Of a DNA stretch of 64,000 nt, positions 47,090-59,939 are shown in pieces. The translations under genes were made by a program, and so were the position numbers. The notes under the pieces are model-generated. The model was not told where the DNA came from. It did no database searches and saw only the letters and a program-made list of their open reading frames with translations. The stretch's first letter is position 1, and each line of letters begins with the position of its first letter. The stretch is from Hermodice carunculata (Eukaryota > Annelida > Polychaeta > Eunicida > Amphinomidae): the NCBI GenBank assembly GCA_964020975.1, contig OZ026630.1, forward strand, positions 28,458,337-28,522,336. Reading direction: 5' to 3'.

Positions 47090-47530
47090 TATGTTTGGGT
47101 ATAAGTCTGAGCAAATAAAGCAGAGAGGGAATCGTGCAAAGGAACTGATAAAAGCTACAGTTATGACCAGTTTCAACAGGGCATACACCATGCAGGTTTT
47201 GTGGGATAGAGTTGCAGCACCAGAAATGTTATATGGTTTACATGTGATTTTCATAAGTGAGCGGAATATCCAGGGTATGGAGAAAGCATAGAATGAGATG
47301 GGAAAATGGATTCTGGGTGCACCACCTTGTAGAAGCAGTTCTATGAGAGTTAGGATGGAATAAAATCCCAGACAAAATTGCTGAAGCAAAGTTAAAGAAT
47401 TGGGGGTATTTATCAGAAGTAGATGAAGACAGGTGTTGCAGGAAAATATACAAATAAGCTGCTGAGGAGAAAACAAGTTGGGTCAAAGACAAAGACGAGC
47501 TAGCAGAGACATACGAATTGAAATGATATG
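47090..47530 (+). pseudogene. LINE polymerase C-terminal fragment
   Basis: The plus strand encodes KATVMTSFNRAYTMQVLWD, AAPEMLYGLHVI, then MGKWILGAPPCRSSS and EAKLKNWGYLSEVDED. This resembles the post-RT region of LINE polymerases (a P-LLYG block, then M-R-ILG-P, then K--YWG-L). Stops occur at 47290 and near 47457. The RT core is absent, so it is a truncated old copy or one whose 5' part is too diverged to see. Confidence 0.6.
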
Positions 47531-49415
47531 ATGAGGTTGATGATTAAAAATTGTACACAGGAAACTTTTGTGCATATGACGCTGGATCATGAGTTGGGAA
47601 AAAAATACACCGAGAACGTGCTGTGAAGTATGTCTGTTCTTTTATTGTTGGATGAATCAAATTTCACTTTGTGGCAGCACTAGCCCTTTGCGACATGTTT
47701 CAACTGGACCAAAATGCCAGGCAAGAAAAGTCTACAGATATTCTAACATGTCTTCAAATAACAAGACAGTACAATATTCTTATATTGCATTTTTATTGAA
47801 ATGGAAGCAACCGATTCATTTTGATGTAATGTGTGTGTGTGGGGGGGGGGGGGGGGGGAAGTATTAAAGTGCTGAACTCCTGCAAAAAAGGCAGGTTTCC
47901 CAGAACAATTTTTCTCTGCTGGTACAGTTCTCAAAGCTCGCAACACTATGTGAAGTCCTGTGAGTCCTTCACAACCTCTTGTCCCTATGGCTATGCCGTA
48001 AGAGTGCATAGCTGTCAACTCTCCCATTTTCACAGGAAGTCTCCCATTTTGGAGACTCAACAAGTTCTTAAAATGACAGGGATTTTGAGGCAAAATTGAC
48101 TATTTTCTTTGATTTCGTGCACTTTTTACAAGAACTTCCCAGTCACGTCTTTGGGGTTGACAATGACACCAAAGAGTGGGCTTTGCCCACTATCATATTT
48201 TGTGGCCTGGCTCTACTACTAGTACTACCCTGTACTAACTTGAATACCTGTTCCCAGCATGTAGCAAGCTGTTGTGTTGGCCTGTCTCTTAAACTTCTTT
48301 GCATAGACATGACATTGAGCAATCTGACTCTTAAGTTTAGGCCATCAATTTTAAGTTCAGTATACCAAGGCCACACCAATCAAATTGTACAAACCTCGCA
48401 ATCTTCCCCCCCCCCCCCCCCCAGGAAATTCTTATCTAAAGAGTTGGGAAATTGCTACAAATAGCTATATACAACGAAAAAATTAAAGCCGTAGCCTCCT
48501 ACTCGATGTAATGCCTGATGGGAAGATCAATTTAAACCCCCTTTTTTAATGTAAACTGGTCTAAAGCTCTAGGCTTACCCAAAATTTTTGGACTAACGAG
48601 CTAGAGCCTTTGGGTGAAGCACTGAGCAAGTGCTGTCAGTTATATTCCATTTTAGCCGTGAAACAACCTATCACACTTACAGACTCAGCCTCACTTCTAC
48701 TTCACAGTTTACACAATTTCCCGTAACTTCAAAAGTTCCCTGACTGGACCGCCCATCACGGACCTGCTGTTGCCCCTTCCTTGCCTTGGCTTGGGTGCTG
48801 CGGTCGATCGGTCTGCAGGAGTCCTGCGGCTTTCCTCCATCCGGTGCTGTTTAGCAATTCATGACACCCATTTATTAAAATCCGGTTATCTCACGAACAT
48901 CGACAAGTGAGACACTTTTGTGCACAGCAAATACAAGAGGCCATGCAAACTTACCTTAGGGGATATTCAACACATTGTTTTTCACTGTTTGCAACTTCGA
49001 AACTTCCACAACCATGTTAGCTGTACACACTCTTGGATGACACTTCACATTGATACGCAAAAAAAGTTGACGTCACCAATTTTGTCTGCGAGACATGCAG
49101 TTGGTTTTGCTTGCCTGGAATGAAGCAACAACTCCAAGCTTTCACCATCAATTTATAGACAACAGGTTATCGATGATCGGCAACCGTACATATTTTGCAA
49201 ATATCTGACAAGGCAGACGTAAATTAAAGTCAAAGTCGCTTGCCAAAACTGTGGCAACAGACGATTTTTTAGTTTTCTCATCTACCGCAAGAGGGCCACA
49301 GATTCAGGAATTTTGTTCAATCAAGGCAACGTCAAGCGGAATGAATGTGTATCGAGCTTATTTCATTACGTAATAAAATATGTATCCTTATCTCTTGAGG
49401 TGGTTTTTTTTCTAA
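47531..49415. other. unassigned stretch with G18 and C17 tracts
   Basis: G18 at 47841-47858 follows a GT run; C17 at 48406-48422. Around 48011-48070 there is a CTGTCAACTCTCCCATTTT / GTCTCCCATTTTGGAGACTC block that looks like a repeat fragment. The only exon-like candidate is the short minus-strand frame listed separately. Confidence 0.4.
48709..48840 (-). CDS. candidate short exon or chance frame
   Basis: A 43-codon minus-strand frame, MEESRRTPADRSTAAPKPRQ..., rich in Arg and Pro, lies in a patch more GC-rich than its surroundings. Its ATG is followed by G. A consensus 5' splice donor (GTAAGT) lies about 30 nt after the stop, on the same strand at about 48676-48681. The frame itself stops before that donor, and no domain is recognisable, so a non-coding first exon or chance is equally possible. 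Confidence 0.2.
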   Translation of the reverse strand: MEESRRTPADRSTAAPKPRQGRGNSRSVMGGPVRELLKLREIV

Positions 49416-49616
49416 GCTCAGCTGACTTGTCAGCAGCTGAGCTTATTATATAGTCCTTCGTCTGGCGTCAATTCACATTTTTCGACTTTCCAAAAGTAAA
49501 ACCACTGGGTAGGCCTAGATTGACTTCAAGTTCAAGTTCAAACGGTGGCAATGACCAATGTACCTCAATGGAAGTTGGATGAGTCTCTATCAAGTTTGAT
49601 CAAATTCAAATGGTCA

Positions 49617-49686
<70 letters not shown>

Positions 49687-49688
49687 CA

Positions 49689-49730
<42 letters not shown>

Positions 49731-51300
49731 CATTTTTTTTTCATTTTTAGTTCTGCTCACTTATCAGTTACCGGAGCTATATCTTATGGTCCTCCATCTG
49801 TCGTCAACAAGTTACATTTTCAGCTTCTCTAAAACCTTTGGTTAGAGCCATGTCATACTTGAAGGGGATGTACCTTAGGAAGGTCTGTACCAAGTTTGTT
49901 CAAATGATCATGCTGAGCCAGTGATTTTTTTAACAATATTTTTGTTTTTTTCTTGGGCAAATCTTAAAAAAATCTTTTCTCTAAAAGTGCTCACCCAATT
50001 GCTTTGATATCACACATGAACACTCCTATAGGGACTCCTAGTTCTTAATTTGTGCAAAAGGTGTAATGCAATTTTTTATGATTTATTTTTGTGTCTTTTC
50101 ACTATTTTCAAGTTCTCATCCAGAACCGTCACTCATATAAAGCTCGAACTTGGTGAAAATGTTCCTTGTGAAAGGATCAAACAAAGCTGGTCACTTGGTG
50201 GCACTGCTGTGGATTCTTGATTTTATGTTTTTTTTTTGTTTTTTGTTTTTTTTGTTTTTTTTTTTTCAATTTGTAAACTTATCGGTAAATTCACCTTTCC
50301 TATTGATAACTATGTAAGTCAATGGGCATTTTAATGCTAATTTGCATTTTTTGACTTCATCTCCAATACTGTTTGCCAGATTCACTTCAAACTAGGTGGC
50401 AGTGTGCCTTAGATGTGTCTCTGCCATGTCTGTTCAATTTGTCATTCTTCAGTGATTTTGAATTAGACAGAGCCATTTAAATGTAATTTGCTTTCTGCAA
50501 TAATATTTGAGGAACTTTTTGAGTGAGTGCATATCTGATATTACACAGAATTATGGTCCTCTATAAGAGTAAGGTTATGTTTAGGGATTCTTTAAGCAAA
50601 TTTTAGTAATACATCTAAATGTCATATGCACTCAGCTAAAGGTCTATACAGGTCTATTCAGTTGCAACCTTGATTTTGTGAACAAGGTTAGGTCAGCTAA
50701 GCACGGGCTGCCGTCTTGTTTCTTGCTCATGGTTTCTTGTGTGTTTTTCGCTATTTTTCGACTTCTTTTGCAGAACTGTCACTCAGATTTTGCTGAAACT
50801 TTTGGTGAATTTGATCCATGTGAAAGGGCCAAACAAAATTGTTCACTAGCTGGCACTGCAGTGGATTCCTGATTTTTGATGATTTATTCAATTGGGGTAC
50901 CTATTGGAAAATTCACTTTTCCTGTTGATTACTATACAAGTCAATGGGCATTCTGATGTTAATTCACATTTTCGACTTCTTCTCCCAAACTGTCAGCCAG
51001 ATTCATGTCAAATTTGGTGGCAATGTACCTGGGGTGAGTCTCTACCAAGTTTGTTGGAATGGACAATTGTTTTTTTTTTTTTTTTTTTTGGTTTTGTTTT
51101 GTTTTGTTTTTGTTTGTTTGTTTGTTTTTTTTTTTTGCTTTTTATTGCAAAATGAAAAAAAAAAAAAAAAAAACCCTTCTCAAAAACCGCCCAGCTAATT
51201 GCTATCAGATTGCATAGGGACCCATCTGGGGATCCCTAGACCTTAATTTGCTCAGGTGGTGCTGCGATGTTTCTGTATTTTCAGCTCAGCTGACTCATCA
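49416..51300. repeat. AGCTCAGCTGAC-bounded composite repeat
   Basis: Opens near 49416 with AAGCTCAGCTGACTTGTCAG followed by a Cfoldback AGCTGAGCTTA, and closes near 51281 with CAGCTCAGCTGACTCATC. Between are modules with 'cgacttcttctc', 'ccagattcatNtcaaa', 'ggtggcaNtgt' and 'accaagtttgtt' blocks, recurring near 49550-49870, 50350-50430, 50960-51050. It contains two (CT)n runs and long T/A runs. It is an interspersed repeat style I associate with lophotrochozoans, and it is non-coding. Confidence 0.6.
49621..49726. repeat. (CT)n microsatellites
   Basis: Two runs, 49621-49681 and about 49693-49726, each ending TATCTCCATTTTT, so the second may be a local duplication of the first. Confidence 0.95.
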
Positions 51301-51654
51301 TATGCACATGGGTTATTGCATAATTCTCTCACCTATTGAAACATGGAAATTCATGTGTGACTTGCTGGATGATTTGCAGGATATTTCCAAATTTATCAAA
51401 AATATAGTCATAACCCCTTGTAATATACTTTTTCAGGGTATATACTAAACTACGATAGGTGGGCGTTTTTTATGATGTGAAGCATAATTATACTTAATAC
51501 TTTAATCTGAGGACAGGTTTTCATATTTCAATATTGTAAGGCCTGGGAATAACACTATAGATGTATTATTAAAAGTCTTCACAGTTTTGTTCAAAAGTTT
51601 TTCAGTTTAGTCTTTATCTTTATGCTTAGGTTAATCAGGTTTGATTATTCGACA

Positions 51655-52130
51655 AGACATGTTTGTAAAACAAAGAAGCCCCATACTGCCATTATGTTTG
51701 CCCTCATTACACTGCTGGAAATTAGGTCAAGGTCAGCCCTCTTGGTTGTTGATCTTGCCCTTATACAAATATATGAACATCATGTACAATATATGAAAAT
51801 TCTAGCTGAAAAACTTCTGCAGCTATTGAGCAGAAACAACATTCAGTAGTGTGGCTCTGTGACCTTGGGAATTGACTCAAAGTTGTTCTCTGTGTGGCTC
51901 AAGGTCACCCATTTACAAACTTGACCTACCTCCTATAGAAGGCTATATTCCTGTGCAATATGAAACTCCTGGGTCAAAAACATCTTTAGTTATCATGCGG
52001 AAACCAACTTCACTAAATGTACTCTGTGTGGTGACCTTGAGAATTTGGTCAAGGTCATCCATCTCCCAAGTTGACCATGCCCTAATAGAGAACAGTAATC
52101 ATGCAAATATTGTAAGTCCTAATTAAGTTA
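51655..52130. repeat. ~147-bp-unit element, left part
   Basis: Opens with ACATGTTTGTAAAACAAAGA, the head of the element at 19755. It continues with units anchored on 'tcaaggtca' near 51728, 51900 and 52050. It breaks off before the DIRS copy B and resumes at 57302. Confidence 0.75.
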
Positions 52131-52200
52131 AAATGAAGTTTTTTAAAGTAAAATTATTATCAAGAATAATAGGTTTGTGTTGAAAAAAACTTCATGTTAA

Positions 52201-55200
52201 GGACACAATACAACACCATAGATCACTTAAGCTGATTTACCATCAGAGAGGAACCTCCAAAGATTCCAGAAAAAAAATTCTACACTAGAGAGCCATGGCC
52301 CAGAAGACCATCCTGGATCCCTACTACATCATCTCTAATTCCGCTGAATTAGAACAGCTGGGTCAGGCACACCCAAAGGCCAGTTGGAAGCTGCTGTCAG
52401 GAAGCACTTGAGGGCCAACAGTCCAGCCTCCACTTATCAAGTCTCTTAGCTAGAAGGATGTAAAGGTATTATGGGAGGGCCATCAAAGGGTGGCCGTGTT
52501 ATCCTCTACTGACATGTGGCATTACGCATCCCAGGAGGCTGAGAATGCACTAGCCTCATGAGCCTCGAGAGAATGACGACGTGCCAGCTCTTCATCCTTC
52601 CCGGCAACCTGGTATATGCCAAGGAAATCATTTTCCTTATCCATCCCGAGATGGTGTTAGGCAACAGAGTCCCTGACACTGCCTGCCTGAGAGGGAGAAA
52701 CAAAGGTTTCTGCCCCACTCGATCAGGTTTGGTCCTACGCAAATAGAACCAGAGCTCTCTAATGGGACAAAGGGCCCAAATTGGCTCTGAATCTGGACAT
52801 TGTTGCCAAGAGTGACTTCGCCCAAGAACCTGGCAAAGCGGTTGAAGGGTCATGCACCACTTGTGTCTCAGACACAAATCCCACACAAAGCCTTAGAAAA
52901 ACATCCTTTCCATCAGCAGACCACCTGATGAGGGATGTATCTAAGGCATGCATCTCCCAGTGCCTAGCACCTGTAGCTAGAGCTAACAGGAAGAACGTCT
53001 TTGAGGTAAGACACTTAAGATGGATGACAGCCTTATCTTATGGCATGAATGAAGGCTTAATAAGAGCCCCAAGCATCATGGAGAGATCCCAGCGAGGCAG
53101 TAGATTGTGCTCCACCAGACAATCTGTGTAGAAGCTGTTGAAAAGTACAAAGAGGAAAAGGTCCATCCGTAAACTCTGTCCCCTGGTCTTAAGGGTAGGC
53201 GCAATGACTGACTTGTATCCCTAGGTGGTGCAAACCTTCAAGTGCCCTTCCTCACACAGACTCAAAAGAAAGTCTGCAATCTGTTGGACTGACACCTCCC
53301 AAGGTGCACACTCCTCAGATCACACCAAATCACAACTTTGTTCCACCTTGAGTAGTAGATCTTCAAAGAAGACTGATGAAGCTTTCCCCAGGCAATTCAG
53401 TCAGTTACTAGCTCCCTTAGAGAAGTCGGCTGAAGTAAGGCTTGGTGGTGATAGTCGCCAGAAGTTAAGCCTGACAAACTGTGGATTGTGGTGTAATCTG
53501 TTGGATCTTGGTTGTTTGAGCAGTTGAGGGAGAAGAGGCAGTAACCAGAGAGGCTCTACACTTGACTCCAACAGATCTAAGGATCCCTACCACTTGGGCC
53601 ACCTAGGGCCCACGGGAAGGACAATGACTGCTCCACCTGAATCTTCGAAATAACCTTCACCAAGAGCCAAGTCAGAGGAAAAGCATACAACCACATTCCC
53701 TGCAACGAAATTGACATGGCAGTGGTCACCCATGCCAACTCCTCGGGAAATGGGGACACAAAGGATTCGATCTTGCAATTGTCCCTGTTGGTGAAGACAT
53801 TGATGTAATGTCAACTCCAAAGGGCCCAGATCACTTCCACTGGCTGGGAATTCAAGGACCATTCAGCTTAAATCATGTGCAATCAGCACGAGAGCAGGTC
53901 TGTCTTGACATTCAGGCAATCTGAAACATATTGACAGCACAGCCGGATGCCATACTGATGGCACCAGAGCAGGATCAACTTGGCCAGAGAGAACAACCTT
54001 TTCGACCTGGTACCTCCCGCTTTGTTGATGTATCCAACAGCCATACAGTTGTTGCATATCACCCGGATGTGTTTGTTCTCCACCTGTGACTGACACAGGA
54101 CACGGGCATGACAAATTGCTGCAGTTCTAACCATTTGATGGCAAACCACCTCCACTGAGGAGGCCATTCACCTGAGGCTGTCACAGAGTCCAAATGTGCT
54201 CCCCAGCCTGGCAAGGAGACATCAATGAACAACTTAGTCACCTGCCGTTGAATGGCACTAGGGACTAGCAAAACCACCATCTCAGAATCAGCCTTTAGCA
54301 CAGCTGGATCTCGAGACGCTGAGACAAGAGACGTATCTTTTGATCCCATAGAACTCGGAAGCTGAGCTGGATAGGCCGGGGATGAAGCCTCCCGAGAGGG
54401 ACCTGAGTGTTCATGGACATCCATGTCCTGATCAGACATATCAACTGACGTGCCATTGAAGCTGATGCCCTCTTGAACGGTTTTAAGAGAGCGAAGAGTC
54501 CTTCCCCTCCAGGCAGACAAATGAAAGGGACTGTCAAAAACTGAATCCCAAAGAACACAAATTCCCTCAAGGGAGTGACAGACTGGACTTCGAGAGATTC
54601 ACAATTAGGCCAAAAATCAAACACAGATCTGTTATGAACTGTGTGTCCTTGAGAAGACCTTTGTCCTGAGACCACAGGAGCCAATCCTCTGCATAAAGTG
54701 TGCAACTGGATCTCTTGCTGGTGCACAAATGTGGCCACCTCGCCCATGACACAATTACAGACCAGGGGTGCCAGCGCTATGACAAATAGCAGAGCTCCAA
54801 CTGGAAAGCCTTGCCATTGACCGAAAGTGCAGGAATTTCTGAAACCATTTGGCCATGGGAATGTGAAAGTATGCATCTTTCAGGACTATTGAGGTTTCCC
54901 AATAGTTTACTTGAAGTACTATTTGTCAAAATAAGAGCTGACAAGTGACAAGTAGATGACCGGTCTTTGTCTGCCATCTCTTTTCGGCACCAAAAAGAGA
55001 CGACTGTAAAAGCCTGGGGACCCAGCAACCAACACTGGATTGATGGCCTCTTTGTGTACAAGCTTTTACACAGCCTCAATGAAGACTTCCGCATCCACCT
55101 CCTTGCAAGGCAAAATAAACAAAAAGGGGATTCTTCATTGGGGGGGGGTCCTCTGGGGAACTCCAACGAATACCCATGCCACACTTATTGCATGAAGGCA

Positions 55201-57301
55201 GCATCCGTGACATGATCCCATTAGTCAGCAAACAAAACTAATCAACTGCTGACTGATCCTTGCCAAGAACGTAGACAGGGATTGCTGACCAGTGAGCCTG
55301 CAGAGGTGTCATACAACTGCACATGCCGCCAGGGGCAAGGTGCCAACTTCTGGCCACCCTTAGGACCAGAAGAGCTCAGCTTCAAAGGCTGGCCAACCTT
55401 CTTCACAGGTTTCTTCTTCTGCTGCTGCCAGAAGGAACCTGGCCCCTTGGCTGACTACACATTCCACGGGAAAGCCTCATAGAGAGACTTTTGTCACTTC
55501 TCTTTGGCCATATTGTCCACCCTCTCAAGGAGGGGAACAATTCCCAGGCCAAAACAGCCCCAGACCCACCAGATCTAAGGGCAGCTGAAAAGCATCTCTG
55601 CTTACAGCTGTCAGCAGAGACAGCTCCACTGTGAGGAGTGCATACGAAGCAGCAATTTGACATTGGCCTCCAATGTAAAGGCTCTGCTGAGCATGTGGCT
55701 CACAGAACGACCTCGAGACTGCTAAAGACCCAGCAGGCGAGTGCTGGTGCTGCTGGGTCATCACATGCCTCCCTGAGGAGCCCCATGGCCATGGAAAAAT
55801 CAGGGAAAGAGCCAATGATGGTGATCACATGCTCATGCTGCTTAAAATTCAAAGGCATCAGTCTACATGGGCAGGAAGACCAACTCCGCTGCTTTGACAT
55901 CACTTTCATGTCAACTGTCCTTGGGGCAAAGTTGTACATGGACTTGCTAGTCCGATACAGCTCCAACCTTGACTTCGGCTTGGCCAGCAATCATCCCCCG
56001 GCTAGGCCATTCCCAGCGGACACACTGCTTGATGCATTGCATAAACCTTCCCGCTTGGAGGACAGTTCAGCAAACTTTTCCCCCATGAAAGTAAAGAAAG
56101 CCACCTCCACCTTGAGAGCCATCTCAACACTCTTATCTGACGTAGGTAGTGCCACTGTGGGGTCAGGGAGAGTGAAGGCCACGTTCACTCAGAACAGCTT
56201 CTCAGCCTTCTAAGGAGACCGGTTGCCCCAGTATGCCTCCTCCTCGGCTGAAGCGGTGGACTGCAGAGACGTGACTTCAGGTGTTCGACAGTGGTGAGAA
56301 GGATCTGTGACTTGGATGCCAACTGTTCCCCCTGCCAAGGGAGAGAAGCATCACCCTTCCTCTTCTGCTTTGGAATCCTCACCAGCGAAATGCGAGCAGT
56401 TGAGGTTGAAGATATTCTTGGTGGTGTGACAATCTTCCAGATTGCACCAGAGCCAAGGAGCATATCCTTGAGGCACTCCACCTCAGTTCTCACCTGTCTA
56501 ATAGGCCAAGGCTGGGGCAACGTGGTGACCTCAGGTGCTGCTGTCGCGGAGTCTCAGACACCAAAAATACTGCATATGTAACTCTTTCCTTGCATGGAGA
56601 ATCTCCAGATGCAAGACAAACAAAAGGAACTAACCAGCGTGGGGAAGAAGCACGAGCCGGCTGGAATGCACAAGGTGAATAGGCCTAGGCCCCAATGGAA
56701 CTGAAGGAGAGACAACTGTCACTGCCTCCTCAACCAGCAGGGCAGCTGCCAAACCTGAGAGACCCATAGTTTCAATAGGGGTAGGCACAAGCGCCAAAAT
56801 GCAACACCTGTCTCCATGTCTCCAACAAATGTCGCATGGACTTTCCTCAGAGCAGACCATGCCGCTCTTGCACATGCTAGAGGGACATGCGTGATGATCG
56901 TCCCAGTGTGCCATTGTGTAGTGGTTGGCATCACACAGGACATGCAACTCCACGTCCGAATTCATCCTGAACTAACTAAACTGGTGATAGGACCCATTCC
57001 CCAGGAAACTTATCAACTATCACACAGCAAGAAAGGAAACAAGAAGACCGAAAAGATGAAGAAAGGGGAGCTTCTCGACAATATGCGTCCACCACAAATG
57101 AACGCCATTGTAAAAAATTGAACTGAGCATGCTTGCTAATACGCATTATTGCCACCAATAGCACCATACCACACCACATGGCCTAGATGGGTTCAATGCA
57201 GCAGGGATGGCACTGGATCCATGGTTTTTATGGCGGCTCTAGCAAAGCATGTGAAAAGCATGGAAACCTGCTGAAGTGACCTATGGTGTTGTCCTGTGTC
57301 C
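52201..57301 (-). mobile_element. fossil DIRS retroelement, copy B
   Basis: Same family and strand as copy A. Order on the minus strand: right end repeat (about 57100-57301, starting GGACACAGGACAACACCATA read inward), gag-like region (about 55.3-57.2 kb), reverse transcriptase (about 54.3-55.2 kb), RNase H (about 53.6-54.2 kb), tyrosine recombinase (about 52.3-53.5 kb), and a junction block GGACACAATACAACACCATA (52201). The outer left repeat seen in copy A was not found. It is 5.1 kb, about 80% identical to copy A by eye, and broken in many places. It sits inside a ~147-bp-unit repeat. Confidence 0.85.
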
Positions 57302-58530
57302 TGAATTTCTGAGTAAGGATGCAGAAACAAAATTCCCTGCAGTCACATTGTGACCTTGGAAATTGGATCAAGGTCACCCATCTTCAAACTTGATAAGGAT
57401 GATCATCCTGTGCAATACACATGTCCTATCATAAAAATTTTTCTATTTATCATCCACAAACCAAAACTTGTTGTAGCACTTGTGTGACCTTGGAAATAAC
57501 GTCAAGGTCAACGATCTTCAAACTTAACCTACACCCTACAAAGGAATACTCTTGAGTTATGGTGCAAAAACCACAGTCTGCCAACCTGTGTGTTGACCTT
57601 GAGAATTGGGTAAAGGTTATCTGTGTTTTAACTTTATCAAGCCCTTATACAGGACTATTATCATGTGCAATATTAATTGTTATCCTAGGTTAAATTCTGA
57701 GTTAGGATACAGAAACCAAATTCACTAAAGTGGCCTTGTGACCTTGTGACCTTGGAAATTAGGTGATGGTCACCCTTCTTTGAAACTGATCTAACTTGAA
57801 TAAAAGACTTTCAATAAACATCTACAAAATAAAAGCTCTGGCTCAAAAAATTCTGCAATTATTGTGCAGAAACCAAATCCAGTAATGGGGCTCTGTGACC
57901 TTGGGAATTGATGAAGATTACCCCTTGCAGAACTTGACCTAGCTCTTATAGAAGGCTATATTTCTGTGCAATATGTCAGCCTAGCTAGGTCATAATCATT
58001 TTTTTGGTAATCATGCAGAAACCAAGTTCACTAATAGGACTCTAGGTGACGACCTGGGGAATTTGGTCAAAGTCACCCATCTTCTAAGCTGACCCTAATT
58101 GAGGACTATTACCATGTGCAATGTTGAGGTCATGACTAAAATTCTGTGTTACAATACAGAAACCAAGTGCACTAAGGTGACCTATAAATTAAGGTCAAGG
58201 TCACCCATCTTAAAACTTTACCCAGCTCTAGACAAGGACTATAATCCTGTGCAATATACAGGTCATGTCGTAAAAACTTTTCTAGTTATCATGTAGAAAC
58301 CAACACTTACAATAATACCTCAAGGACCTTGGAAATTGGGTCAAGGTCAACCACCTTCACACTTTATTAAGCCTTGATATAGGAGTATATACCTGGGCAC
58401 TATCAAAGTCGTATCTCAAAAACTTCTTGAGTTATGGTGCGGAAACCACAGACTCTCTACCAACCGACCAACTGGCAGACATGAACAAAGCCATATGTTC
58501 CCCCTTCTTCTGGGGTGGGGAGCATCATAA
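57302..58530. repeat. ~147-bp-unit element, right part
   Basis: Units anchored on CAAGGTCA or diverged forms lie near 57369, 57503, 57611, 57764, 57911, 58068, 58197 and 58342 (spacing 108-157, mean about 139). The tail 'accaaccgaccaactggcagacatgaac' then CCCCCTTCTTCTGGGGTGGG matches the tail of the 19755 copy. Together with 51655-52130 it makes one element of about 1.7 kb. Confidence 0.78.
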
Positions 58531-58579
58531 GGATATTTCAATAATTGATCAAGTCCAGTGCTTTTGAACTTGAACTTTG

Positions 58580-59280
58580 GCTGCTGTGATTTCATGAGTG
58601 TAACTTAGTTGCACTGGCTTATATCTTAACTAGAAGCTGATCAGTGACCGCAAAACCCGTTGGCCAGGACGGAGGGACAGACAGATGGACGGACGTGTAG
58701 GTGACAACAATGCCCCTCCAGTAGGTCAGGTTACTTCTGTTTAACCTAAAGACAAAGCTTTGGTGCAAATGCAATGAGCAGAGATATCATGGCAAGGCCA
58801 TTCTTCTTCAATGCAGCACTGACCTAAATTTGTGACCCAGTGAGCTAGTTTTTACTAGGTGTCTGAGGCATACTTAGGACCAACTGTCATAAATAATTGG
58901 GGCAACTACAATGAGTAATTTGATATTTGAAAATATCATGGTATGGCCAATTTTCTTCAATGCAGCACTGTGACCTAAATATGTGACCCAGTGACCTAGT
59001 TTTCAATATGCATGTGGGGCATCCTTAGGTCCAACTGTCATAAATAATAGATGAAGCTACATTTAATATTTTTTAGATATTGTGTTAATGCCGTGGGGTT
59101 TTTTTTCTTCAATGTAGTACTGTGACCTAAAAATGAGACCTAGTGACCTACCTGTCAATAGGCACCTTAAGCACCTTAATAACCCACTGTGATAAAAAAT
59201 TGGTCTCTGTAAAGTGAGTATTTTTGGAGATATGGCGTTAACAAGGCATGGACGGACAGATGGACGCGTGGGGGGGGGAA
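58580..59280. repeat. GGTCA-type composite, ~150-bp modules
   Basis: The block CTTCAATGCAGCACTG recurs at 58806, 58955 and (diverged) 59107, spacings of 149 and 152. Each module has 'gtgacctaaa', 'gacccagtgacctag' and 'ccaactgtcataaataat'. It is closed on both sides by 'gacggacagatggacg' blocks (58670 and 59250) and a G9 run. It is non-coding. Confidence 0.7.
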
Positions 59281-59939
59281 GACTCCCAACAACTGTGTTA
59301 ATGAGGTTCTCTCTCTTAATAAAATACAGAGAATCTCTTTCTGTTCATGCAAGAACAGATCTTCTCCATGCTACCATATGTATCAGGCAGGCTATGAGCT
59401 ATCAGTGCACCATGACTGAGACAAGTATTCTAGCTGTTCTGTTTTGCCTGAGGCTATGTCAGTCTGATGAGCTTATCAGTCCCAAGGGAACTAGCCAGCC
59501 TCTGGACTTCTAGGCAGAACAAGCCTGCATGTACCCTCTGTTAAAAATAAGACTACTTGGCCAAACCATGGACCTACAAATAGTAGGTCCTTGGCCAGAC
59601 CCAGCCTATTCTTCACAGCTAATACTGAGACAGCAAAGTGCTTGTCTCAGTTCACAGGAATACGTACATGTAGTACGCTTGACAGCTTCTGTCTGTTTAT
59701 GTAACAAAAGAAGAGAGAGAGTTTTGTATTGCATGTATACACCTCCCCTTGAATTATAATAATTATGTATACACTGTACATGTATATGTGCATGTATGAA
59801 TAATGTACATGTACATGCACACATACTCATCCATACTGCCCAGAAGGGCTGACCCTCTCAGGAGTGGGCACTTTTCTCTGGCCCCAGGGGTGACTTTTCT
59901 CTGCTCTTAAGGGTGCTCACTGTAGAGAGGTTTAGCGGT

